Assembly: GCA_023205875.1 (NCBI GenBank)
Contig: CP060761.1
Coordinates: forward strand, 620,001 to 684,000
Origin: Chloropicon primus
Taxonomy: Eukaryota > Chlorophyta > Chloropicophyceae > Chloropicales > Chloropicaceae
Length of the DNA: 64,000 nucleotides
Direction: 5' to 3'
Below the pieces are notes generated by a model. It saw nothing but the letters and a program-made list of their open reading frames with translations, ran no database searches and was not told the DNA's origin. Made by a program: the position numbers and the translations under genes. Of this stretch, positions 48,357-58,000 are shown piece after piece. How positions within the stretch are numbered: the stretch's first letter is position 1; each line of letters begins with the position of its first letter.

Positions 48357-50237
48357 TTACTTTGCCTTCTTCCCCTTTGCGCTTGCTTTGGTCGAGCCGG
48401 CTCTCTTCTTCGACACGGTCATCTCTGGGAACTCCATGGCGAACCTTGAGATCGTCCTCGCGGCGGCCTCGAATCGGTCCGGATCTGGAAGGGTCTCGTC
48501 AGGGGCCCGCTTCGTTTTGGTCGGATCTTCGCCCAAAGCTATCGCCTGCAGGGTCTCGTAGTGCCGTTGCAGGGAAGGGTTCGACACGTAAGTCGAATCC
48601 CAGTCCCCCTCGAGCTTCAGAGCCCCGATGAGCTCCCTCGCTTTCGCCACTTGGTCCTCGCTGGAAAAGCAAACCTCCTCCCCCTTCTTCCTCGGAATCT
48701 CTTCTGGAAACCTCATGTCGTCCGCGAAGGGCAAGAAAACCACCCACATGCCAGGCGGGTCGATCTGGTTGCCGTACTCGTCCTTGGCCTCCTGCTGGGC
48801 CACGAGGGCCACGATGTCTGCGCCGGTAGAGCTTGTCCTCGTGGACGCGAAGCTGCAAATGGCCACCTGATCCAGTTGCAACATCTTCTCGTGAAACATG
48901 AGAAACAGCTTGCACGTCCCCGGGTGTTCCTTCTCGTTGGGGTACACAAACGCAGAGGCCCTCACTTGCTGATGGGGCTTGAGGTAGCTCGCTGGCTTGA
49001 ACCCCAGAAGGTTGAATCCGGGGGGAATATCGCAGTCCTTGATGCATTTGTACTCGAGGGGGGTCGCGTGCACTTGGCGCAAGAAGGAGAAGGAGAGAAA
49101 ACGAAAGGAGCGAGGAGTGTCAGCGAACGCTCGTGATTCTTGTTCTGCGCCCCCAAGCGGCTTCGGACTCGTACCGTTCTGTCCCCTCACAGTCCAGCCC
49201 TTCAAAATCTTGTCCTCCTTCTGAAGCACCTCCCCAGTCTCATGGGAAACGTACGCGGTATGCGATTTCAGCAAGGAGTTCGTCCGGGCATCCACCGCCC
49301 TCTGCACCTTGGTTTGCTTGCTCAGCATCAGATAGTACTCCAGTTGGATCTTCACCCGGTCCCCGATTCGCAAGTGAGTTTTCAGCCACCGCTTCTTCTT
49401 GTTGATTTTCCTTCGGATCATCTCAAACTTGTCCGCCTGAATCAATTGCATCTCCTCGAGGAAGTCGCTGTCCCCCGACGAGCACGCCTCAATCACTTGG
49501 CCCCAAAACTCTGGGGAGAAGCGCTCCCCCGGCTCCCCCAGTGGGTACAACTGCAGGTCGACTTTGAGCTCTTTCAAGGCGCCCATCCGGTCCAGAGCCT
49601 GGGAGGTGGTCACCTTGTCACCGCTGCAAGGGTCGTCGTCGTCCGTGAAGATGAACACCCGCTTCTCGACGTTGTCCCTAGGAAAAGAAAAAGAAAAGAA
49701 AAGAGGAGGGAAAACGACTCTCGTCAGCAAGCAGCCCCGCAGTTGCCCAGCGCCTTCCTTTTCGGCAGGGCTCACTCACTTTTTGGAGTACTCCTTGAGC
49801 ATGTGGCTGCAAGTCCACAACGCGAGCTTCAGGGACAGTCCCCGGTGGTCTTCGCTCCCCGGGTAGCTCAAGTCCTCCACTCTCTGAAAGGCCTCCGTCA
49901 CGTCCCTGATGTACCGAGCGGACAAGCTGCCCAGCTTCTCAAGGACGTGCACGTGGTCCAAGCCATACTCGTTGCTCTGGCCGTGCGTTCCATACAAAAC
50001 GATGGCGACCTTGTCGTGGGGCGACTGGATGATACGAGACTTGAGAAAGTTCTCCAAGCAGGTCCCCACGTACTGGATACAAGTCTCACCCGAAGGCAGA
50101 ACCTGGTCCATCATGTGCTTCCTCACGTCCACTAGGAAGCACACCGCCTCGAAGGACTTCTCCTCGGCGCTCTTCAGGGCCTGCGTCGCCTCGTCGTCGT
50201 CGTCCCCATCCACCACAGAAGCATCGTAGAAGAACAT
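48357..50237 (-). CDS. KU70: Ku70, DNA end-binding subunit (three exons)
   Basis: 558 aa from exons 49780-50237, 49175-49677 and 48357-49072 (minus strand), with two 102-bp GT-AG introns that join in frame. The N-terminal vWA domain carries SFEAVCFLVDVRKHM (usually D-S in integrin-like vWA) and RVFIFTDDDDP. The central beta-barrel follows: GFNLLGFKPASYLKPHQQ, then SAFVYPNEKEHPG, and MWVVFLPFADDMR, a Ku70 hallmark. It pairs with Ku80 to encircle DNA ends for NHEJ and at telomeres. The C-terminus ends in a basic Ala/Lys tail with no recognisable SAP motif, which animal and plant Ku70 usually have. A missed 3' exon is possible but the stop is clean. Confidence 0.92.
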
Positions 50238-50280
50238 CACTAAAACCCAAAGAAGCTTGCTTTTCAGTCCGCCAATCCTT

Positions 50281-50328
50281 TCGACCGAGGAGTCCAACGA
50301 AAGAAGAGGCCACGATGCTTCCGCCTGG
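50281..50328 (-). promoter_or_regulatory. Upstream CTTTC element 1, for Ku70
   Basis: On the minus strand: AGGCGGAAGCATCGTGGCC, then TCTTCTTTCGTTGGACTCC and TCGG, ending about 45 bp before the ATG at 50237. Confidence 0.5.
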
Positions 50329-50460
50329 CACCCACACCCTCGCGTCCTACCTCGCCCTCCTCGACCAGAGCGCCCTCCGCAACCTCTCCCCTGTCTGTCT
50401 CCCTTGGAAGAGAAAGCAATCGTTTTTCAGTCCTAAATCCTCATTCCTTGGTCATTCCTT

Positions 50461-50508
50461 TCGACCGAGGAGTCTAACGAAAGACAAGACCACGACGCTT
50501 CCGCCTGT
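50461..50508 (-). promoter_or_regulatory. Upstream CTTTC element 2, for Ku70
   Basis: On the minus strand: GGCGGAAGCGTCGTGGTC, then TTGTCTTTCGTTAGACTCC and TCGG. It is the second copy in the duplicated unit. Confidence 0.5.
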
Positions 50509-50706
50509 CACCCACACCCTCGCGTCCTACCTCGCCCTCGCCTCCCAGAGCGCCCCCAAAGACGACTCCCCCTGGGCCTCGGTCTCCTGGAGTGTACTTG
50601 CTTTTTTGCACTGATCGAGAGAGCCGAGCGTTTCATTTTTTTTTTTACCGACGACGAAAAACAAAAAAAAAGAAAACGCTCGACGAAACAAAACGCAAAA
50701 CGACGA

Positions 50707-50741
<35 letters not shown>

Positions 50742-50775
50742 GACAGAAAGAGAAAGCGAGGAAGCGTAGAGCATC

Positions 50776-50932
50776 ATGCCGTTCGACCTTATCGTAAGTC
50801 ATCGCTACCGTCACCGCTACCGTTTTTGTTGTGGAGAAACTCGCTGCCTCTCCTAACGAGTCGGAGAAGGTTTTCCTCCTCATTCTCCTCCTCCTTGTTC
50901 GGAAGCCTCCGCCGCTCCAGTGGACGAAGACC

Positions 50933-50967
<35 letters not shown>

Positions 50968-51499
50968 GTGACGCTGACTGGCTTGTTTTTTTGTTTTTTT
51001 TTTTCTGCAGAGTGGGAGGTTCATCCCTGAGAAGAGCAACATATGGAGGGACTGCGTGGACGGGTACTACGATTGGGTGAAGGAGCACATCGCAGAGGGT
51101 GCGCCAATAAATGAGGCGGATCATTGCGGGGATCCGCCTCTGTTGCTCGCCGCAGGAAACGGACACCTCGCTGTGGTGAAGCTCTTGCTGGAGGAGGGAG
51201 CCGACCTCGAGCAGAGGGGAGTCACCAAGGAGACTTCGTTGAACAGGGCTGCCCACAACGGCCACTTGCAGACGGTGAAGTTCCTCGTCGAGAAGGGTGC
51301 GGACATCAACTGCCTCGACCTCGGAGAGAACACCCCGTTGCACTGGGCTGCCATGAGAGGACACGTGGAGATCTGCAAGTACCTCCTGGACTGCGGCGCG
51401 GATAGGAACGTTAGGAACAAGCAGGACAAGCTCCCTATCGACTTGTGCAAGCCGTGCTGGAGCAACTCGTACAAGTTCTGCCAGGCCGTCCTCGCTTGA
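50776..51499 (+). CDS. Small ankyrin-repeat protein (two exons)
   Basis: 168 aa from exon 1 50776-50793 (MPFDLI) and exon 2 51011-51499, joined in phase 0 over a 217-bp intron with a strong pyrimidine tract before TTCTGCAG. About four canonical ankyrin repeats are seen: NGHLAVVKLLLEEGADLE, NGHLQTVKFLVEKGADIN, RGHVEICKYLLDCGADRN and a terminal cap. No catalytic or membrane segment. It is a cytosolic protein-interaction adaptor of unknown partner. The ankyrin class differs from the long 29-residue repeats of the F-box gene and is the ordinary 33-residue type. Confidence 0.82.
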
Positions 51500-51813
51500 G
51501 CCCCGTCACCGTGACGTCTGACCTGGAGAGACACGCTCTCTCTCGCTCTCTCTCTCACGCGCGCTGCGCTCGTGTCGTGTCGTGTGAGAAGAAGAATTTT
51601 GAGGTTGTGCGTGGCAACAAAAAAGATGAGAGAAGGGTCGTCCGTGGCTCTTTCTATAGATCTAATACACAGTCATTTACATCCACCAATGTTCGCCCTC
51701 TCGAAAAATTGATGCCGCAATTCGCAAAAAAAAATCAGTTTCGCTTTCCATTCAACGTCGAGTTCCTCGTCCTCCGCCCCCTCGCACCTCGTCCTCCGCC
51801 CCCTCGCTCCTCC
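51500..51813. other. 3' convergent region
   Basis: 314 bp between the stops of the ankyrin and remodeller genes, with a (TC)n run (51535-51560) and an A-run at 51726. Nothing else seen. Confidence 0.55.
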
Positions 51814-53964
51814 TCACGCGTTCACGTTGGAGAGAATGCCCGCGCCAGAGCTCGACACGACGACCTGGAATCCCTTGCCCTTCTTGGCCAAGATTGGCTT
51901 GAACTTGGCCAGGTCGGACCTGTCCAGGAGCTTGTTGAGGTCCTTCTCGGAGATGTTGCAGCCTTTCACTGCCCCGTCCATCTCCATGGAATCGCTCAGG
52001 ATCTCCTTCATCTCGTCGACAGAAAAAGTGATCTTCTTGTCCATGTCGTCTTGCACGAAGGCGCCCTTCTTGATCACAAGCCTCTCCAGCTTGAGCTTGC
52101 TCTCGGCCTTGGCGAGCATTCTCTCCTCCACCGAGTTGGCCGTGATCAGCCTGAAGACGAGGACGGGCTTGGTCTGACCGATCCTGTGGCACCTGTCCAT
52201 GGCCTGCAAGTCCTGCTGCGGGTTCCAGTCCGAATCGTAGATGATCACGGTGTCCGCGGCGGCCAGGTTGATGCCCAAGCCCCCGGCCCTCGTGCTGAGG
52301 AGAAAGTAGTTGTAGGCAGGGTCGTTGTTGAACCTGGCAATGTTGTCCCTCCTTTCCAGCAACGGGACGTTGCCGTCGATCCTGCAGGCCTGCTCCCCCT
52401 TGTCCTCCAAGTACACCTCAAGGAGGTCCAGCATCTTTGTCATCTGAGAGAAGATCAGGACCTTGTGGTTCTTCTTCCTGAGCTTTGTCAGGAGTCTGTC
52501 AAGGAGCTTCATCTTGCCGCACTGCTGCACCAGCTCGTCCCCGCTTGGCAGCAAGTACGACCCGTCGTACTCCCCGGTGATTAGATCGGGGTGGTTGCAG
52601 TTCTTCCTCATCTGCATCAGGATGTTCCTCAACTTGCTCACGTTGGCGCCCTTCAAGAATTGCCTCGCCTGGACCCTGAGGTTCTTCTCCAGCGTTCTGT
52701 CCAGAAGTTGCTTGTTGATATTCTTCTGGTGATCCGTCATCGTTGGAAACAAAACGATCTCCTTCTTCATGGGGAGAGAGACGATGACGTCGGCCTTGAG
52801 CCTCCTCAAGAGAAACGGCTTGAGGATGTTGTGAAGCTTCTCGACGATCATCGTGTGCTGGGTCGCTGACTTCTCGTCCGCGTCGTTCACCTTGCTGAAG
52901 TCGAACCACCTCTCGAAATCGGCCAAGGAGGAGAAGACGTCCGGGAGCAAGAAGTTGAGAAGGGACCAAAGCTCAGAGAGGTTGTTCTGCAGCGGCGTCC
53001 CCGTGAGAAGGAGCTTGTTCGCGACATCGAAGTTCCTCAGCTCCCGAATCAGCTTGCAGTTGAAGTTCTTCAGCCTGTGGCCCTCGTCCACGACCATGTA
53101 CTTGTAGTGGTACTTTTGCAAAGGCTTTGCGTCCCTGATGGCGATCTCGTACGACGTCACGATCACGGGGAAGGTGGGGAAGCCGGGGTTGGCGAACCTC
53201 TCCAACATCCTCATCTGCGCCCTCTCCTCCGCGGTCCCGTGGTACAGGACGACAGGAATATCGGGCACCCACTTTTGGAACTCTTGGACCCAGTTGCTCA
53301 GCATGGAAAGAGGCGCAACAATGAGGAAGGGCCCCACGATGTTCTTGTCCCACAAGTGAGAAAGGAAGCCGATGGCCTGCACCGTCTTTCCCAGACCCAT
53401 CTGGTCGGCAAGGATGCCGTTAAGACCGTTCTGCCACAGGGACATCATCCACTTGACGCCCTTGATCTGGTACTCTCTCAAGATCCCCCCCTTCATCAGC
53501 GGCAGCAAAAACTCTTGCGTCGTCTCCTTGGCCTTCTTGCTGCTCTTCTCCTCCTTTCCCACGGCCTGCTCGATCTCATCCATCTGCTCCGACAGGAACT
53601 TTGAGTACAAGTTCGTCTGGTCAAGCAAGTGATTCAGCTGGACGTACTTCTTCTCGTCCAGGGTCAGGTCGCTCTCCTCCGTCCCCCTCTTCTTCTCCGC
53701 GGCGGCGCGCTCCTCCTCGCTCGGGTCGTAGTCCCCGTCCTTCTCCTCCTGAGCCTCCCTCTCCTTCCTGATCTTCTCCTCCTCCGCCACTAACCCCGCG
53801 TCCGCGTCCACCATACCGCTGTTGCTCGTGTTGTCGTCGCTCGTGCTCCCTTGCTCGAACACCGTTCGTGGAGACTCGTCCGTCCTCACCCTCTTGCTCT
53901 CCCCAGACCCCGCAGCCTTCCTCGCAGACGCCCTCGGCGGGCTTCCTCGCTTCGTTCCACCCAT
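51814..53964 (-). CDS. SNF2-family chromatin remodeller, DDM1/HELLS type
   Basis: 716 aa, single exon, ATG at 53964. After an acidic/basic N-terminus comes a full Swi2/Snf2 ATPase: LREYQIKGVKWMMSLWQNGL, Walker A in ADQMGLGKTVQ, VVDEGHRLKN (DEGH box), LTGTPLQNNLSELWSLLNF, then the C-lobe with KVLIFSQMTKMLDLLEVYL, LLSTRAGGLGINLAAADT, and QAMDRCHRIGQTKPV. The C-terminal KGCNISEKDLNKLLDRSDL block is shared with plant DDM1 and animal HELLS/LSH. It remodels nucleosomes so that DNA methyltransferases and other factors reach heterochromatin. No bromodomain, chromodomain or SANT/SLIDE is seen, which excludes ISWI, CHD and SWI2 types. Confidence 0.93.
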   Translation of the reverse strand: MGGTKRGSPPRASARKAAGSGESKRVRTDESPRTVFEQGSTSDDNTSNSGMVDADAGLVAEEEKIRKEREAQEEKDGDYDPSEEERAAAEKKRGTEESDLTLDEKKYVQLNHLLDQTNLYSKFLSEQMDEIEQAVGKEEKSSKKAKETTQEFLLPLMKGGILREYQIKGVKWMMSLWQNGLNGILADQMGLGKTVQAIGFLSHLWDKNIVGPFLIVAPLSMLSNWVQEFQKWVPDIPVVLYHGTAEERAQMRMLERFANPGFPTFPVIVTSYEIAIRDAKPLQKYHYKYMVVDEGHRLKNFNCKLIRELRNFDVANKLLLTGTPLQNNLSELWSLLNFLLPDVFSSLADFERWFDFSKVNDADEKSATQHTMIVEKLHNILKPFLLRRLKADVIVSLPMKKEIVLFPTMTDHQKNINKQLLDRTLEKNLRVQARQFLKGANVSKLRNILMQMRKNCNHPDLITGEYDGSYLLPSGDELVQQCGKMKLLDRLLTKLRKKNHKVLIFSQMTKMLDLLEVYLEDKGEQACRIDGNVPLLERRDNIARFNNDPAYNYFLLSTRAGGLGINLAAADTVIIYDSDWNPQQDLQAMDRCHRIGQTKPVLVFRLITANSVEERMLAKAESKLKLERLVIKKGAFVQDDMDKKITFSVDEMKEILSDSMEMDGAVKGCNISEKDLNKLLDRSDLAKFKPILAKKGKGFQVVVSSSGAGILSNVNA

Positions 53965-54130
53965 TCTCTCTCTCGCACCCGCACCACAAGCTCGTGATCA
54001 ACCTCCTGCTGCTGTGTCCAACGCCAAACAAACAAACAAACAAACAACGATGATGACGATGATGATGATGATTTGGTGTTGATTTTGATGATGAAACATG
54101 GAAAGAGAATATCAGTCTCCCGGGTTCGAT

Positions 54131-54172
54131 CCCCTTCGACTGAAGCGTCGTTCGAAAGAGCGGGACGAGACG
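54131..54172 (-). promoter_or_regulatory. Upstream CTTTC element 1, for DDM1/HELLS
   Basis: On the minus strand: CCGTCTCGTCCCGCTCTTTC, then GAACGACGCTTCAGTCGAAG, about 170-210 bp before the ATG at 53964. The spacer after the core differs from the others. Confidence 0.4.
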
Positions 54173-54335
54173 GTTCCATCGATCCCGCTCCCCCCGCCCT
54201 CCGCCGCAAACTTACTCTCGTTCTTCACCGCGTTCGATCGAGGAGGATCGAGGAAAAAAACAACAAGAACAAGAACAAGATCGAATTGACGAAAAAAAAG
54301 TCTCAGCGCCAACCACCCCAGCCGCCAAATCCTTC

Positions 54336-54372
54336 AAGAGAGGGTTCGATCGAAAGAGCACGAGGAGACGAA
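54336..54372 (-). promoter_or_regulatory. Upstream CTTTC element 2, for DDM1/HELLS
   Basis: On the minus strand: TTCGTCTCCTCGTGCTCTTT, then CGATCGAACCCTCTC. Confidence 0.45.
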
Positions 54373-54574
54373 TCCACCGATGCCTTACCCTCACGCCCTC
54401 GTGTCCTCGTTCGTGCCCACCTTCGCGTCGAACTTACCTCGCTCCTCTCCTCGCGTCGCCGGATTCTCTGCTTTTTGTAGTTCCTGCGTCTTGAGAGGTG
54501 GACGAATGGAAAGCCACGAATTTTCGTCCCCCTCGCGCGAGGAATTTTTTGGCGGGAAACGGAGGAGGCGCTAG

Positions 54575-54870
54575 CTGGGATGGATCCTCATTGAGGGGAG
54601 GGAGGAAAGCCGAGGCCTTGATGCAAGATGGAGGAGGAGGAGGAGGCTGGGATGGATCCCCTCATTGAGGGGAGGGAGGAAAGCCGAGGCCTTGATGCAA
54701 GATGGAGGAGGAGGAGGAGGCTGGGATGGATCCCCTCATTGAGGGGAGGGAGGAAAGCCGAGGCCTTGATGCAAGATGGAGGAGGAGGAGGAGGCTGGGA
54801 TGGATCCCCTCATTGAGGGGAGGGAGGAAAGCCGAGGCCTTGATGCAAGATGGAGGAGGAGGAGGAAGCA
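54575..54870 (+). repeat. 74-bp minisatellite
   Basis: About four head-to-tail copies of a 74-bp unit containing GGAGG runs, AAAGCCGAGGCCTTGATGCA and a palindromic CCCCTCATTGAGGGG. Copies are nearly identical. Confidence 0.9.
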
Positions 54871-55022
54871 TTGATGGAGGCGTCGTCTCGTCTTCGGCAA
54901 GGACTGCTCAGTCCGGGGGAAAGCATTAAGAAAAAGGAACTAAAATTGTTATTAAACTTTTTTTTTTAGTTCGGTTAGTTATTTTGATTATGATTTTTTG
55001 TTTCAAGTTCTCTCGAACCGCC

Positions 55023-58000
55023 TCACTTGCGGGTCTTCAAGAAAGACTTGATCACGATGCGAAGCGTTCTCGTCCTGTTGCTGAGCCTTGCCATCCTGCT
55101 GATGCTGGACTGGTTGATTCCCAGGGCCTCAGCCAGAATTTCCTGCGCCCTCTCTGGAAGGGACGTCAGCGTCTCTATGGACAGGACTTGGTCGGCCGCC
55201 TTGAGCTCTCCAACGAGCTCCACGACGAGCTTCTTGTCGATCGTTCCCAGGAACTCCTGCAGGATGTCCTGGTCCTCCTGACTCACGTCTCCCTCAGCCA
55301 TCCTCGCTCTCAGCCACCGAAGAGCTTCCTCGCTCTCGTAGTCGAGCTCCTCGTCCACAGTCTCGCTCGTGGATTCTCCGCTCGAACTGGCTTCTGGTCT
55401 CCCGTTTCCATTGGCGTGGGCTGCCATCTTTTTCATCCATTTTGGTTGTGCCACCGGAATGCACCCCAAAACAGTTGTCTTTCCTCCACCACCATCTCCG
55501 GAGACGTCACCCCCGTTCTGCGCCGGGATGCACCCCAGGATCGTTGACTTGGGCGCCTGGTCTTCCCCTGCTGGAGCTGGTGCTGGCCTCAGCAAGAGCT
55601 TTTTCTTCTTTCCATACTTTCCTTTCCCGTTCTTTCCGGGCAAGAAAGCGCGGAGCCTGTCTTGGAGAATGCCACCCTCGTTGTGGTGCCACTCCACAAA
55701 TGTCTTGAAAACCGTTCTCCAGAAAGGCAGGTTTTCGAATTTGGCCGAAGGAAGCATGGTGAAGTGGTCTCCCGGAACATCCACAATCTGGAAATTGTTG
55801 CAATGCTCGTGCCATCCAATGACGTGATGGAAGTCGATGTTAAACAGATCATCAACTAGTGGTAGTCCACCTCTCACCATGGGGCGGAAGTAGAGCAGTG
55901 TCCCCCTCTCCAGTTTCGATGTCACGTTGTATTCCTGTGGTCTCAGAGCCCCAAAGTTCCACCAAGACTCCATATACTCGATGCTCTCGTGGAAAAGATC
56001 CTTTCCAAAATCTCTACCAATGATTGCGGAATAGATTTCCAAGAATTCTTCCATTCGCTGGTCCGGTGTCATATCCGGCCACGTCTTTGAAAACCTGGGC
56101 CACATGTAGTGCCTTTGTAGTACTCGCTGCATCACAAACTCGGCTTTCTCCTCAAATGGAAGCTGGGCACATGCACCAAAGTCCCGTAACTGCACAGGAT
56201 GTAAGCCGTCCATCAGAACCAACTTCTCCACGAAATAAGACTGCTGCTCCAATTTGACAGCCAAGTCATATGCTACTATTGCCCCAGCGGACCAGCCCAT
56301 GATAATGAAAGGTCCCTGCAGCTTCATAGACAGTACCTGGAACAGATACTCAGCTGCTAACTGTGCTACAGGCTTGTCAGTGCTGCCTGACAGAGTGTAA
56401 ACGCCTCTTGAAGTCCATGTCATAAATGACCTGATTTGCACAACATCCTCCTCTGAAAGACCAGGAGATATCAACAAAACAATTGGCGTGGATTCACTGA
56501 GCATGCTGTCCGACTGATAGGAAGACGCCGCCACATTCTGAATTCTGGGGACATGCTTTTGTACTGCCTTCTCTTTCACAAATTGATCATGTATGCCAAC
56601 AAGATGATCCGCTACGAGGTGAATTGATTTCAGTTTTGCTGCAATTGTGTTGATGAAGAAATGGTCTCCATCCATTTTGAATATCTTGTACACATGTGAA
56701 GTGTAATGTTGCCAACTGAGAACGTCGTTGTACCCAAGCGTAGTATCAGATTCGCCATAGAGGCACATAATTGGCATCGGCAATGGCTTCTTGTTTTTAG
56801 GTCTGTAACTCAGACACAATTTGCTATCACACAGAATGCCAGGCATGATGAAGTTGTATAAGTCATCGCTCTGGCGGAGCTTGTCGATTCCTGAAAAGAC
56901 GCTAGTCTTTTCCAATACATCTAGTACAGTGTCTTTCGGAAGCTCATCCATGTACTCCATCAGCTCTGCGATACTGGAATCAAAATCATATGAAAGATTT
57001 GTAATTCCTCTCAGATCACCTTCATCTTTACTCGCAAACATCCTTTGCACAAAGAATGGGAATACATGTGGTGCAGGACAAGCAGCTGGGAACAACGCCA
57101 TGATGTTATCTAGTTTCTCAGTTTCTCCATGGTCAACCAGCCACACTATGGTTTCGTACATAATTATGGCACCTGTTGAGAGAGCAAAGAAAGCACAAGG
57201 CTTGTCAAATGCCAAATTTGTCGCCAAATTTTCAGCTATGCTGTGAACATCAGAAGAAGCACTTTCGTGGAATCTCCTCCCATGACCAGGAAGCTCAATT
57301 GGACAAATCTGAATGCTAGCAGGTAGGTACAAAGACCATTCTGCAAATATTTGCTCACTCACTCCTCCTGCATATGCTAAACAGTACAGTCTCATTGTAG
57401 CATCCACATTGCTAGGAATGAAAAGAACTTCCTCTTTAACATCCTCTTCAATGTCAACACTCTCAATAGTCTTGATTTCACCACTAATATAAGAAGAAAC
57501 CGCATTGATGTTTGGATAATCAAACACCAAAGTAGTGGGCAATTCCACACCCATGCTCTGTTGAACCGTGTTATGAAGCTCCACAGCTCCTAAGGAGTCC
57601 AAACCTGCATCCAAGAGCGGCTCATCCCCACCAACTTCACGGCCGAGAACGTCTCCAACAACACCTGTGAGGTAAGTTTCAATCTGGGACGTGCGCTCGT
57701 TTTCTGAAAGCTTTGCAAGCTGTGCAGCAAAGCCAGTCTGACCTGAAACAGATTTGCTACCATCAGCTTCAAGCGCATCTCTTTCTACTTCACTGAAGAA
57801 AGCAGGAACAGAAGGCATCAATTTCAGGAAGCGGCCCCATGAGATTGGTGCTGCCGCTACCAAAGGCAAAGACATGCCAGCACTGACACTATCATTGGCG
57901 GATCGCAAGATACTTCCCAAAACACACAAACCTTCAACTGACGTCAAAGATTGCATGCCAACACGTTCCAGTCTCGAGGACGTAGAGGAAGACTGCAGAG

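Larger units (their letters stand above)
50281..50620. repeat. 180-bp direct duplication in the Ku70 upstream region
   Basis: Two copies at an offset of exactly 180 bp share long stretches such as CACCCACACCCTCGCGTCCT and TACCTCGCCC. Confidence 0.8.
50238..50775. other. Divergent region with a 180-bp direct duplication
   Basis: 538 bp between Ku70 and the small ankyrin gene. 50281-50440 recurs at 50461-50620, each copy carrying one CTTTC element. A/T-rich homopolymers (50630-50700) and a CGA run (50705-50740) follow. Confidence 0.7.
53965..55022. other. Intergenic region with minisatellite
   Basis: 1,058 bp between the remodeller and the polyketide synthase. It holds an (AAAC)n run at 54030-54045, two CTTTC elements, the 74-bp minisatellite and an A/T-rich stretch (54930-55010) that probably contains the synthase polyadenylation region. 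Confidence 0.65.

Noticed and set aside
54119-54135. tRNA B-box-like GGTTCGATCCC
   Set aside because: No A box, acceptor or anticodon stem can be drawn in the 60 bp upstream.
54575-54870. CRISPR-like array
   Set aside because: Tandem repeat units adjoin directly without spacers.
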